A DNA stretch of 64,000 nt from Phoebastria nigripes. Lineage: Eukaryota > Chordata > Aves > Procellariiformes > Diomedeidae. Numbering within the stretch: the stretch's first letter is position 1; the number at the start of each line of letters is the position of its first letter. The stretch lies in NCBI GenBank assembly GCA_035582835.1, contig JAYKAV010002739.1, positions 471,598 through 535,597 on the forward strand, written 5' to 3'. The position numbers were made by a program, and so were the translations under genes. The notes under the pieces are model-generated. The model was not told the origin of the DNA. It did not search any database and saw only the letters and a program-made list of their open reading frames with translations. This document shows positions 35,901-50,900 of this stretch, piece after piece.

Positions 35901-38900
35901 AAGGATTAGAAAAGTCAGCACAATTGGTTCAGTCAAAAGAAACTGTAGACTTTTGAAGGAAGATGAGTAAAGTCACCTTGAACTGTAGCAAATGACTTTT
36001 CAAAGGTAAAAGCATAGTGATAGAATGTTGAACAGGTTTAAATTTGGGGACTACAGTACTTTTGCATTACAAAACATTATTGATAACCGACTGCTGTATT
36101 GTTGTTGCTCTGTTAATACTGCTTTACTCCTGGGTTTTTAATATTTGCTCATCAGTGCCAATTTAGCAGTGAGATATGACATATCTTGAATATCTTTGAA
36201 ATTGTTGGGAGTTTTCTTTCTAGAAAAAAATCAGAATTTTTATAACAAATGTATCTTTCTAGAATGCAGTCATCATTCATTAATATTTATGGAGCCACCT
36301 GTATTTCAAAGAACCAATAGTGTGCTATGAGCCCTTCGGTCAGACAATCACGTGTTTGAAATGTCCCTAAAATTGCAGGAGTTAAAGATTATTAGTTTCT
36401 AATCGAAATGGTTCCCACAGGAACTGCTTGGCGTTTTCCAATGTTGCATGTCATTAATGCTTAGCCCTACTTTTTGAGGAGCTTGCACAGTGCAAAGTGC
36501 AGTGGCCTGCTGAGACGTTGGCAACATCTGCAAGTGGAGTCCTCTGCGGCAGGAATCCAAATTGTATAATTGATAATCATTTTTACTATGCACATGTTGC
36601 TGGCATAGAGAATTTAAAAAGTCATGAGATGCAATTTTTATGATTTCTGAATTTCTGGGGAACTTAATCTTTTGTGTCCTTTGCAGCAAGATAAAATTAA
36701 GTGTTAAATGGGTTTCCAGGACTCCGAAATGCAGTTTGAAAAAAGTTATAGCTGAGACTTTCAAAAATCCCTCAGAAATTTGGAAGGTGGCAGGAATTTC
36801 AAAGTGAATTGTGCATCCAAATCTTCTTGTCAAATCACAAGTCTAAAGTTCTCCATTAGACTATTTTATACTAATAAATATATTATATTTTTATTAAAAA
36901 CTTTTTTTTTTTGGGGGGGGGCAGTTTCAGATAAAAAACTGTTCTCATTTTAAAGTGTTTTGGGGTGTTTTAGTAGAAAACACTAATAAAATTATTATTA
37001 CCAATATTACTTTGCATAGTAGTGTCCTCCTTATGTGAGTTTTCTTTCTAAATTGTGTGCTACTACTGTAGTTCTAGCCTCTCTGTACCATCTGCTTGAA
37101 ACTGCTGTATTTTCCCTATACAGTGTTCTGGAAATTTCAAAATGCCACCATATGTAAGACCAATATATAAGTGATGCTGCGAATATCATGATTTTGTGTA
37201 CTTAACAAATATTACATCCTCGTGATAATTCTTATTTCCTGGAAAAATGTTTAACCAGGTAGTTATTAGGGTTGTTAAAAAAGATTGACCACCATTTCCC
37301 ACCAGTTGGCTATGTCCACAAAAAAAAAAAAGAAACAAAATCCCCCCCTGAGTGTTGTGTAGGTTTTGTAGAGTCTGAGCCTGTCAGCTGTGTGGACTGA
37401 AGATCCATCTGGGTGTTCCAAACAGTGGCCAATAGTAGATGCTGAGGGAAAAGTTTGAGAGCAGAAACATGAAGTGGTAATTCCCCAGAAAACTCAACCT
37501 CTAGCAGCTAGCAAAGAAGGGAATTTTGGCCCTAGAAGTAGGGTCGTTGTATTTGATAGTCTTCAGTGTATTTTCCTCGTGTGGAATTTTACACTTGCTT
37601 TTTGAATTCTCATACTTCCAAGATCTCTTCTGTTCCCTGACAAGTTTTACAGCAAAAGTATGCGGGATGTTGCAGACTTACCTTTTTCGTGAAACAGATG
37701 CACCACCTACAGGCTATTTCTGTGCATAACACTCTAGGTTTATGAATTCTTAAAACTGTTTTTAATGGTATCCTTTATTTTCCCCCCCCTACTTGTAGTA
37801 TATGGAAACAGTAGCAAATGGCTATCTTGATTACGGAGAAGAGCAGCATAATGTAGACAAGTTGGTCAACATGACATGTAAGTGTTATAGCTGATAACAT
37901 AAATTATAAGGGCACTTACAACTTTTTATGTGAGGCTTAAAATGTTCAAAATACTTGAGGTGGTCATTAAGTAAGATATTACTAGATTCACTGTAGGCAT
38001 CATCACACAAGTGAAAACTGAAATTGCTGTGGATAAGCGCATCTTGGTTTTGTACATAAGTAATATTACCTTAAGAAATTAATACCTCTTTATGCACTGA
38101 AATAACAGAGTAAAATGAGCTAGTCATAGTTCAAAGAACTTATCCAGTGTTTTGCTTTATTATCTGATTAGTAAAATGAAAAATATTAAGTGGTAAAGCT
38201 TCCATTTATGTGACTTCCTTTGTTCCATAGACATTTTCCAAAAGCTTGCTGCTGTTAAAGATCAAAGAGAATGGGTTATAGCAAGTGGAGCACATAAAGT
38301 AAGTGCTTTATAAAACTGCTAATTATAACCAATTAGCTACTTAACTGAATGACTTATGCTTTTCAGATTTGATCTAGGTGAGACTAAATTCCTTACCTTA
38401 TCAAGCTTGTAAAGTAAGATAATCTCAGTTCTGTGTCTTACAGATGTATTAGTAGTATCATAAAAATTATTTCTTGTATGTAAGTTAATTGGCCTGATGC
38501 ATGGTTATTGGTTGTTTGAGATAAATAGGTCTTAAATGTTTGGACTAAACTCGTTCATACAAAAATTAGTACTCATGTTTACACTGTCCTGAGCTACATG
38601 TTACTATGATACAAATTGTTTTATATAATTTTTTAATATAAATATATTTTTTATTTGTATTTTTTGTATAAATTTCTGCTATGATTTTTCTCTTATAAAG
38701 TATTCTGTGTCTAAACGGAACAGTGTCAGCCTAGACAGTGACAACCTGGACATCCCTTGCTATACATTACTGCCAGTCTAAGCATCTATACTTAACCATT
38801 GCTGATTTGTGGCCAAACTGAGAAACAGTAGAGATCAAGATCAGTATAACTAGTGCTTCGTGACTCTGTTATGCTGCAGTAAAACATTGGCAATTGTGAT

Positions 38901-41900
38901 CAGATAGTATCGGACAACATATTTTTAGAGAATCTAGACAAATATGAAATTTACTTTGATATAAATCATTAACAGAATATATGCAGGGCCTTAAATTACA
39001 TACTGTATTGTTTAAATATAAGCTGAAAATTAACTTTTTGCTTCAAGAGGCCTTGATTTAGAGTTCTGAAGTGTTTTACACAGGAACAGATTTTTACATT
39101 AAGTTGGACAGATGCTTTAGCAGTCAAGAGAGATGCTAACTGCAGTTTGAGAAGAAGCATCCTTGCTTGTCCTAAGACTGGGTGTATTCTAAGACTTTAA
39201 CTGTATATTTAAGCGTACTTAAAGTGTACTTTAAATGTGCCTAAGACTTTTAGTGTATTGTGTAAGGATTTGGTATCTTAGTTTTGACTTTTCAGTAAAT
39301 AACTCTGTATGTGTTTGAGTAGTAAAAGAAAAGAATATAATTTATATTTATTTATCTTGTTTCATGTTTGATTTTCTAGACCTTAGTAAATTTGTTATCT
39401 GCCAGACACAGCAATGTGCTTTTGGGTGCCCTCCTTGCTCTGACTAGCCTAGCAGAAAGGTAGGTTCAACTTAATGTGCTGTAGTTCACAATAAGCATTT
39501 TAATGTTATCTCTTAATACAATATTAAAACTGCTGTTTATGAGGAAGACCTTTTTTTTCAAAATGAGGCCTTGTTCTGTGGAGGTCTATGAAGTGTGCTT
39601 AATTTTATATTGAAGCAGTGGAAACTAAGTAGAAACTTTGGTCCTTGTAGCAGACTTCTTGCTCATGTGGAGAACTTTGCAAGACTGGAGTCATAGAATC
39701 TCTCTTTGCAATCCCTGTGCAGGATTCTGTAATTCTTTCTTACTGACTTTCTGCATATAAAAATCTTTTGTGCTGAGCTTAATATAACAGTGCTTCACAA
39801 TAACCAGCAAGAATATTGTTCAGCGTAGTAAATAATGAAAGCATACACTCAAATCCATGTATATGTATCCTTTCTTCACTAATGACCATTTTAAATAAAG
39901 ATAAGACTTTTTTTTCCTGGTGTGGGGGGAAAAAAGGGAAAAGGAAGATACAGCATCTTTCATCCTTAATAGTTTTATAGAAGAAAAGCTGCTGCTTTTA
40001 CATTATTGTTCTGCTGACTTCCAGACTTGTATCACAATTTTATCTTTTAAATGAAAAATTATAAGGAAAATTACAAAACTGAAGAGAATAGATACAATTC
40101 CTTGAGATTGGTAGAAATTTATTTACTAAGATTTCTCTGGATTTTCTCTTTTCCCAAATTTCTTCCATTCTATTTCAGTTTAATTTTTTTTAATATCAAT
40201 ATTACTTTAAATGATGTTATACATATATTTTCAACTTCCATTTAACTTTCTTCACAGAATTAAATGTGTTACATTTGGACTGGGTAAGAAAGTGTTTGGA
40301 GTATATTACAAATATTCATGGAAATTGTATTTGATTCTAAAAATGTACCTCATTTGCTTAATTTCTAGTATGAAACAATGAAATAAATTTATGTCTGTAC
40401 TTTTATGCATTCACATTTACTGTTTTTGTACTGGGAAAATTGGAAATTGTTGCAGTGTCACTCTTGACCCAACATATTTTTGTGGCTTTAAATATTTGTG
40501 TGCACAATATGATATTATTACTTAAGACTTGAGAAAAAAGTAATTGGTCAAATGTATAAGGAGGGAGGCTAAAGAACAATGTGTTTTTTCATATAATTTA
40601 ATTTGATATAAATGCCAGGAATAATCAATTTGTAGTCCAGAATGTAGGGAGAAGATAAGTGAGCTCACCATTGTTGAGAACTTGCTGGTGATATTACATG
40701 AATACGATTTGCTTTCTAAAAGGTGAGACTTTGCTTGTAGATCAATTGTGTTAAAATATATTTTGACTTTTTCGTTTAGGGACATGTTTATTTAGAGGAA
40801 TTAGATAATTCTTTAATATACTCAAGGTAAAGTTCTGATACCTATGTATTTTCAGTCAGATATTGATATAGCAAAATCTTTTCTAGTAGTTTTGTTATAA
40901 GCTGTCTCCTCTCTCTCCACTGATGGCCTACAGCGCGGTGCAAATAAATTGCAATGTTACCATAAAGTGATAGCAATTGCTTTTCTTGTTGCATCTCCTC
41001 TTTGCTTCTGGCAGACCTGAGTGGTTAGATGGAAAGCACGCTGAACTCTGACAGTTCCTGGGATGCCCAATATAAAATAGTAAAAAATTGTAAGAAATAT
41101 AGCTGTTGTAGTTTATGCCAGAGGCTGGGTGACACCCCATATCCCTTCAATCAGAAAATCATAAAGGTTCCTTCAGTTCTTTAAATGTCCTTTCATCCCA
41201 GCTAAGCCTGCTAGCTGAGCATAGTATATCTGCATTTCAGTAAGAAACCAAAAGACTCTCAAATTTGATGATATGTCACTTATTCTATCACATTTAAAAT
41301 TCTGAAGAGATTTTTTAAATTTCATGCTTAATTATTTCACATATGTAAATTATTTTGCATATGACTAAAGATAAAGAAATTGAATATACCAAAAGATTTT
41401 ATTTAGTTTCTGGGTTTGAGATTATTTAGATTATACAGAAACCAAAAGTTTGTTATAAAAACTGGAATTTGAATGTAGACAGGAAGCTGATGAAGTTCAG
41501 TGCTAGTTAAGAATAATTTTAAATTCAAATATGAATCTGAATTCATATGTTTCGTCAAACACACATGCAGCTTTTTTGCTTCAAGTGGAAATGAAAATCC
41601 CTAACCATATTTTCTATGGAAAGTCCACTTTAATTGGAGTGAAGTTAATGAAAATCTTGTATAAACCTTTTAAATGATATATCCAATCCCTTTTGTAAAC
41701 ATAATATTCAAACCATACTGGAGAAGAATCATGATTATTTGTGGAGTTATTCTAATTCCACAGTTGGACTTCACAAGTTCATGCAGTCAGTGCTACTTGT
41801 AGTACTAATGCCATTAAAAAAGAAGGTGGTACCACGGATGACTGCAGTCCACCTGGCCACCTCCATCCTGGCTGTGTATGCTTGGCTGCCTATGCTGACA

Positions 41901-44900
41901 GTCAAACTCAATGTGAATATAACTTCATCCCTTGTGCAAATTTGGACCTTCTTCTTCTTTTTATTTTTTTTAAACAGTTTACAGCGACTTTAAGCAGTTT
42001 AATTTCTTTTTTTCATAGGAGGTCTCTGTTCTTTCTTAAACATTTGCTGTGTTTTTTTTCCCTTTGCTAACTCACAATACAAAGTAATGATGGAGTTATT
42101 GTTAAAATTTCTTGCTGATTTTTTTTAGGCTCACAGCAGAGTTGCTACGTCTCCTCTGTGCAGAGTCACAAATCAAAGAGCAAGTAAAAATGTATGAAGG
42201 AGTTCCAGTCTTGCTCAGTTTACTCCATTCTGATCATATCAAACTTCTGTGGAGTATAGTTTGGATTCTGGTACAGCTTTGTGAAGACCCTGAGACTAGT
42301 GTGGAAATCCGAATTTGGGGCGGAATCAAGCAGCTCCTTCATATATTACAGGGGTAGGTTTCCAGTCCTCAACATTGTGGCAATTGTATGAGACTGTTTC
42401 GTATTTTAAGATATATTTGACCAAGCCCTGTTTTATCAAATAGCATCTTTGTTTTGTTCAGCTTTATGTGATGTCTGCAGAAATTAAAAGGCTATTTAGA
42501 ACATAATGAATAAGCAGTATTTTTTTTCAGCTATGCATATTTGTCATGGTTTAACCCCAGCCAGCAACTAAGCACCACACAGCCACTCNCTCACTCCCCG
42601 CTGGTGGGATGGGGAAGAGAAGCGGAAGGGTAAAAGTGAGACAACTCGTGGGTTGAGATAAAGACAGTTTAATAGGTAAAGCAAAAGCCGCACACGCAAG
42701 CAAAGCAAAACAAGGAATTCATTCCCTACTTCCCATCGGCAGGCAGGTGTTCAGCCATCTCCAGGAAAGCAGGGCTCCATCACGTGTAACGGTGACTTGG
42801 GAAGACAAACGGCATCACTCCGAACGTGCCCCCCTTCCTTCTTCTTCCCCCAGCTTTATATGCTGAGCATGACGTCATATGGTATGGAATATCCCTTTGG
42901 TCAGTTGTCCCAGGTGTGTCCCCTCCCAGCTTCTTGTGCACCCCCAGCCTACTCGCTGGTGGCAGGGGGTGAGAAGCAGAAAAGGCCTTGACTCTGTGTA
43001 AGCACTACTCAGCAATAACTAAAACATCCCTGTGTTATCAACACTATTTCCAGTACAAATCCAAACCATAGCCCCATGCTAGCTACTATGAAGAAAACTA
43101 ACTCTACCCCAGCCAAAACCAGCACAATACTTCATTGTTATCTTAAGGTGTTTTTCACATTTTCAGTGTATAAACTAAATAATGACTAGATTATAAATAG
43201 GTCATTGCTGTCTACTTAGTCTCCCTATTAATCATACATCTATTTAGTGAGCTAGAATTGTGAATATAATTGATGAACGTGGTAAAGGAATTTTCTGTTT
43301 AAAGGCTTGTTTGCTTTTTCAAAGTGTATTAACTAATTTAGTGAAAAACATACAAATTTTCAGAACATCAGAAATGGTTAACAAAGATATGTTAAGCCAT
43401 TTTTTTACACTGTAATTTAATTTCTTTTTTTCAGGGAAAGAAATCTTGTTTCTGATCGCTCTTCAGTTGGAAGTTTATCTAGCGCGAACGCAGCAGGGAG
43501 AATCCAACATCTTCATTTGTCAGATGATCTGAGTCCTGATGAGATGCAAGAAAATACTTTCTCACTTCAAGCAGGTAGGTTTATAAAGCCTAATCCTCTG
43601 TTATGTGTTTACTTACACTTGCGCAAAGAGGTTCAAAATATTTCAAAATTGAAACTGTAAACTCTCATACCTGCTTTAGGGAGCGGGAGCACCAAGTCAG
43701 CTGTGTTTATTTTGAAATGTGCAATACCAGTGCATATTTTCAAAAAGCATGATTTTTTAGAAAGAAGCAAAGGATAAAGTATTAAGTACATAGGAATCAT
43801 ATATATTTCTTCCACCTGTAAAAATATCTCAAACATATATTTTTTAAATTTTGTTTTTAGACTGAGATTATTTTTATTTGATCATATTTTTTCCCTCCAT
43901 TCAAATTTACTATGGTAGATCAATCATGAATTGATTATGATGGAACTCTTTCAAAGTGGTATTCTAAAGATTACCAGTCAGGCGAGAATTCCTCAGTAGT
44001 TATGGAGAGAATCCCTTTTAGAGGAGATTTCTTGATAGCATGTCAACTATCCATTCTGAAATGCCTTCTGGAGGATCATGTCTTTTTCCAGTCACTAAAG
44101 AAGGACAATGCAAAATACCCTTACTAGGATTACATGAGCCTTTGCAGTATCTTCCTGAAAGCTGTAACNTAATACGTAAGTGTTTTTGAATACTTTATCA
44201 TGAATGTTACCTCTGAAGAGCCAGTAATGGGAAATAAATTGCAGTACCAAAAATATTGCCAGCGCGGAGCATATTTCTGGGTTACTTCTGCCTTCCTTAA
44301 GGACTCCTAAGAAAGAGCAAGCACTGAACTTACAGAGGTCTTTTTTAGTTCTGACTGAGTACTTGTTTATATTTTTAGCCTTCTGTATTGGGTGTGGATG
44401 GCAAGGTTTTGTTAGCAGGGGCCCTGCAGAGGTGGCCTCTGTGGGAAGAGGTGAAGGTTTGCCCTGTGCTGGACACAGCTGGTTCCAGCTGGCTTCACAA
44501 CAGACCCACTGCTTGCTAAAGCTAAGCCCATCAGCGAAGCTGGTTGTGCATCTGTGAAAACATAGTTAAGAAAGGGCAAAAATGCTGGGTGAGCAGAGGA
44601 GGAGAAGAAAAAAAAAATAAAGGGGTGAGAAACAGCAGTGCAAACACCAAGGTCAGAGAAGAAGGAGGGGGAGGAGGTGCTTTAGGCACCAGAGCAGAGA
44701 TTCCCCTGCAGCCCATGGGAGAGACCTCGGTGGAGCAGGTATTCATGCTGCAGTGTGTGGAGAGGACCCACGCTGGAGCAGGGCGGAAGTAGAAAGGAGC
44801 AGCAGAGTGGAACTGTTATGTACTGACTGTAACCCTCATCCACCACCCCCTGCAGGGGGGTGGGTAAAGGAGTTGGGAGTGAAGGAGTGAAGAGGAGTCT

Positions 44901-47900
44901 GGGGGGAAAAAAAAGGATGGTGTGGGGAGAAGGTGTTGTTTTAATTTTTTGTCTTTGGTTTTTTGCTATCAAAATCTATTTTAATTGACAATAAATTAAA
45001 TTATTTTTCCCCAAGTCAAGTCTGTTTTGCCTGTGATGGTAACTGGTAAGCGACCTCCCTGTCTTTATCTTGACCCACGAGCTTTTCCATCCTATTTTCT
45101 CTCTCTGTCCTGTTAAGGAGGGGGAGTGAATGAGCAGCTGGATGGGCATTTGGCCCTTAGCTAAGGTTAACCCACCACGCCATCTGAATATCTCTATGAA
45201 TCTGGCCGTAAATGTTACATCTGAATTTTTATTCTAGCTTGTTGTGCTGCAATTACTGAACTGGTGCTCAATGAGACTAATGCTTACCAGGTAGTACAGG
45301 TAGGAAGACTTTATTCAATTAAACTATAATGCCTTACTTAAGTTAATTGTTCTTATTTGTCACCATCATTTAATTAACAAACAAAATGCATTTGAAAGGG
45401 ATTGGAAAATATGCCTTTATATAACTTTAGTATCTTTGTTTCTTTATACATTTACACACAGAGGCATATACACAAAGATATCAACATATGTATGTAGTTG
45501 TCTGGGAGAATAAACAGCTTTATTCAGACAGGGTTCCTTTTGGTTGGCATCGCTTGCCATGCTTTTGCCATATTCAAAATAGGATAGTAAATAAGAGTAA
45601 TCACAGAATTAACTGAGAAATACAAATTCTGAATTTGGTGAAGTTTATTAGAACAAACTCTGTGCANCTTAATATTGGCAAATTGTTGTTTCACAAACAG
45701 TTTCTCTTTTCCTCAGAGTTTGGTATTTCTGAGATAACTTCCTGGCACGCCATCCCCAGGGTCGTGTTTCTAAATTGCATTTTAAAATGTAATATTTAAA
45801 TCAGCTAGAATCTATGGTTCTGAAAACCATTCTTAAAATCCCTGGTATGTATTCCAGACATAGTCAAAGACACAAATATTTAGGATGTTAATACCAGCTA
45901 AAAGTGGTAGCCAGCTCTTATAGTCTAAATGTTAAGTCAGTGATCAAAGCCTTCAAGTTAGCTTAAAACCCAACTAGAGGTATTTCTAGAGGAATCGAGA
46001 GAACAAAGAGCCTTAAATATGACTGGGAAAGAAGTTCGTGTATATTTCAAAACTATCGGTTAAGAGCAAAGGAATGGAAGTAAGTATAGAAAAAAAAATA
46101 TTTTCTATGTATCTTAAGCACTAAAATTGTCAATAAACCATACTGATTTAGACAACATTTTATCTGAACAATATAACTGCATAGGTTTTAGGCTGAGTCT
46201 AGTTTCATCAAAATAAAATATCACTTATTTAAATTGGATATATTTTGAAAACAGTGTAACTCCTGGTGGACTNGGGAAATAAAAGGCTGATTTTAACATA
46301 GAGTTTTTCTGCATTGCTCTAGCAGTGCATGATAACTGTGGTGTCAGTAAATTGCTTAAAAATTGATGGGACGATGTGCAGGTTCAAGCTTAACTTCTTC
46401 CCCCACTTACCGTGTTAAAAGACAATGACCTCTCCCTTTGTCAAAACACCAGCCAATGTCCCCCTTTCAGATCAGGACATAGCTTCAAGCATGTTCATTT
46501 CAACTGGACTTCCACCCAGCAACAGCCTCTTTCATTTTAAATCCTGTTTCTTTCTCTGTGCTAATATAACTTTGAGAGTTGCATGGTGAATAAGATGAAG
46601 GAACTCACTTAGGTTAACAGATAGAGGAAGAAGATTTGCAGCTCTTTCAGTTATGTGCTGAGAAAGTCAAGCTAAGTGACCTCTAAAGGTTTATCTCATT
46701 CAGTGGCAAAGAACTCTTGGTTCAGGCAGTTGAGAACCATTTGCTTCTGCTGTAGCTGCCCTCTACCTGTCCATCCTGTGTCCTTGTCTCAACTTACAGC
46801 CTCGATAGCAGTCTGCAGCAGTTCTGGTAGCAGGCCAGAATGTGTTTATGACTCAATGGCTCTACTGCACAGCCTAAAACCTTAGCTCTACATTAGCTTC
46901 ATGAACAGTTTAAGAAAACATGTCAGGAACTGCAGCAGAGCCTCTGCAGAGCTGACACATATTCCCTTCAACTCTGCTAGATAGGAGAGTAGTCTCCAAC
47001 AGGGAGCTTGTCAAGTAACTGAGAGCAGTACTGTAACTAAATCTAGCAGTGCCCATCTATCAAACCAACATGATGGATACATTAATGGAGGACACAAGTA
47101 TGGTTACATGAAAATGGAAGCTGAAATACAGTATGGTTTTCACAAAATCCTACTGAAGGCACAGACATACTCCTCAGACTATCTCTTCTGGTGTTTCTCC
47201 AGTTTATATTTATTGTGACTGGATTTTTGATTCCTGACAGTTCAAAATATCCACATGGTGATGGGAGATCTGTTGCTGCAATTTCCTACACCTCTAGAGA
47301 TAGAAGCATTGCTTCATTATCTGTTCGTAAGCTCTTTTTTTTGCAGTATCAGTTTAAAAGTAACGATGATTTCATTCTTATGTACATTTAAGTCATTTGA
47401 GCTTATAATTTAGGTGTGCAGTAGGATGTTGAGAACTTGTCAGTTGGTATTAGCTTCTGATTTATCTGAAGTAACATTGGTTTTTATTTGTGGTTTCTGT
47501 GCAAAGGAGTGCTGTTAATATTGACCTTTCTCTGTTTCCAGGCAAATGGAATATATACAATAGCAAAGCTGATTTTCCCAAACAAAGAAAGGAATGCTGA
47601 AAAAGCTAATTTATTACAGGTAACTCCCTTTATTATCATTGCACAATGAAAGCCCCAAACAGTCCCTGAGAATTTTTTATGATTTTAAAGTTCATTTTGA
47701 AGTGCAGTAAAAAAAAATCTTACTCAAAGGGGAAAAAAACCCCACCAAAACAAAACCAGGAATAACAAATGGCCCAGGAACTAAAAGTTAAATAGTAACT
47801 CAATTTCTGGTGTTCTGTTCTGATCAACTTTGTTTCTGACGCATCATATAGTGTAAAGGAAAGTGAGTATTTTTCTTGTGATAATCTCTCCACCACTTTT

Positions 47901-50900
47901 TCAGGCTGCCCAGCATCAGATCTTCTTTTTAAAGTGCCTTGGTCTTCACTGAAATTCACTGTAGATTTGATACTGTACTAATACCTGTTTTTTTCTGGAG
48001 CATCTTACTGTGGCTGTTAAATAAAATACAGGAAAACATCACATGAAGTAGAGCAAATTTAAAAGTAGGATAAATATAGAGCTAATAAGCATAGAATGGC
48101 TCTTGTTTTTGCATGTCAATACCCCCATAAATGTACTGGTTTGAGTCAACTTAGGCTAAAAGTTATCAGTAGTAACTAATTATCTGGTAGCTCTTCTCCA
48201 GCCTCTGTGAAATGGTGTTCGTGTCTCTCTAAGCTATAGGAAAGTAGTGGTCTGGGGTTCAGGGATGAACACAACTGCTGCTGCTCCAGTTGCTCTTCTG
48301 TGGGCAAGTGTGAGGAGGTCCTTGGCACAGGTGAATGCAGTCAGGATCCTGTCTTTGTTCTGGCATAGCCCTACACTAACATGGCTACATAGCTACTCAA
48401 CTATCTAATCAGGTGGACATGCCTGGATAGCGAGGGAAGGCATTTCCACAAAAAAAATATTTCATTGTAGTGTCATCTTTCTCATCACAGTTCTTCTAGA
48501 TTAGGGTTGGAATGCCGATTCAGTGCAGTAGGTACCTTTCTTCTGCAACGAGGTTTCATAGTGCACTTCAGTTAGATCAGCTTAAGGGTGAGATAAATAA
48601 AAACCTTCCTAGAGGGTATATGAAACTAACATGGAGTATAATAAACTGGAGCATATGCTCAGTACCGTTGCCTCATACAACTGTGAGGAGCTTAATTTAT
48701 GCTCACTGAGATTTTTAGATTCCAGCAGAATGTATTGGAAATAACTCACAAGAGATACTAAGCAACCGTAGTTGTGTTAAACATGAAGCCATGTGAATTA
48801 ATAATGGACTTAATGATCACATATGAAAACTAAATCTGTTTCAGGCAAACAATAAGAAGTATATTTTTTTATGAAACCTTGTTCAGATTCTCACACTGCT
48901 ATCTGTATTGCTTTTATCATTGTTACTGCTATGCAATACAGTTGCAGCTATTGGAATACCCGAATTTCATAGGCATTTTTCGTAGAATCCTTGCAATACT
49001 GGTCTGGTTTCTTTACTGCTCTATTGTCTGTGTTTTCAATGATTAAATTTTCAGCTTCTTTCTGCCATACTACCTTAGTGATCTTACTCCATTACTTCAA
49101 GGGTGGCAGTGATATCAGTCATTTATTCTGCATCCGTACCATATGTAAAAATCATCATGCCTTAACTGAAGCATATCACAAATGTTAAATATTAATCTTG
49201 GAATACTAGTGTGAGAATGACAAATATTATTGCCATTTAAAATATCTATTTATCTCATTATTAATCTATTATCATGTCCCTTCACTGATGGGCTTTCTAC
49301 AGTAAGGTCTATCTATAGTCTCCAAAATGAAAAACTTTCAAGGTAGCAACTATGGCCCAGCCAGTTTGGGTTATTTTGTACAGCTAAGTTGTGACTGTGA
49401 GACATCGTAACACACCATCCTTCTCCTGCGATGGGGAGTTTACTTTGGACTAAAAAGAAACATTGTCTGTAAGAGAGACAGCTTCTTAGCAGTATTATCA
49501 CACGTTCATTTTCTGTGAAATTTCAAGTATCCTGCTTCCTTCAAAAGTAGCATTTGGCCTTTATTTTCTTCATCTAATGCATTGTCTCTATATTGAAAGT
49601 TTTGTTTTTAACATGGGGATTAATTCTGCAGTTATCACTAAGGCACAGTTACTATTGTCTAAATAGGGTTTATCACTAAAACACAGTTACTGTTGTCTAA
49701 ATAGGGATTATCACACACTAGTGTTTTAGTCACTGATGCAATAAAGTAATTCTAAATTGTGTTGAAGACATTTACTATTTGCATTGTTTCAGATATCAAT
49801 ACCTTATTTCCCTTTGGCTTGCTTTATACAGCCATCTTTGTTTGGTCAGCCATATATATGCCATATTATTGACTCTTGATAAACGGAATTAAAGATGGGT
49901 TGCATAAAAGCATATATATATTAACTACCTGCCAGTGGCTGTCTTAAAAATAAACTTTCTTCAGCAGAGATCATATTGAAACTAAGGTACATAAAGATAG
50001 AAACTGAGGTACCTAAAGATCTCTGTAAATATGATGAACTTAGTATTAAAAAAAAAAAAAAAAAGTTGACCATTCTGTCTTTCTCACTTTTCTTTTTTGT
50101 CCCCTGTTAGAACTTATGGTGTTCTACAGTACATTTTTCAGAAAAAATGCAAAGTGCTGTTTCTACTGCATCATTACAAAACCACCACTGATTAAATTTA
50201 CCTTTTTCAACATTGGAGAAGAGAGCAGGTCTCAAGTCTTGAGCTATCTGCAAATAAAAAGAGATGATTAAGACTTAAATGTTCCTCAGCGTGTACTATA
50301 GCTATAGTCACCCACTTTTATTTTTTTTACTTTTTTTTCCCCTAAATGGCCCTGCCTACTTTTAAAATACAGGAGGAACTTAATATATTTTTACTTTCTT
50401 CATTATCAGGTTAATAACATAATCTATCTAGTCATTTAAGTACAAAGTTTACCGATGTGTAAAGTCAAGGGGAATCCTTGATGTTTATCAGTGGCTTTTC
50501 CATTTGTGTATAAATTTGTCATTAATTTAACTATTTTTCCTGCTGTAGTGTTATGCTTTCAGAGCCCTGAGATTTCTCTTCAGTATGGAAAGAAATCGAC
50601 ATATCTTTAAAAGGTACGTTAACAAAATGTTTTGTGAAAATCCTTTAGGATAGCTTTCAAAAGTAGTCATTCCAATCAGAGAGACAGGTTTTTTAAATGT
50701 AATTTATTTTCAACAAGAAGAAATAGTAATAGGCACTTCTGTCCTGTCCACAGCTACGAATACCCATTCCTGCATTGCATCAGTGCCAGCCTACAAGATT
50801 TAGATGTTCAGTGTGGGGACTTCTACTGTAGGCATGCCAGAGAACCTGGCTCTGAGGGGCTCCTTCCTCCCCCATGAATCAACATTTTAAATATGTTGGG

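Noticed and set aside
36399..36833. 144-codon minus-strand open frame
   Set aside because: It is intronic in NEK10 on the opposite strand, with no family resemblance and no promoter or splice evidence.
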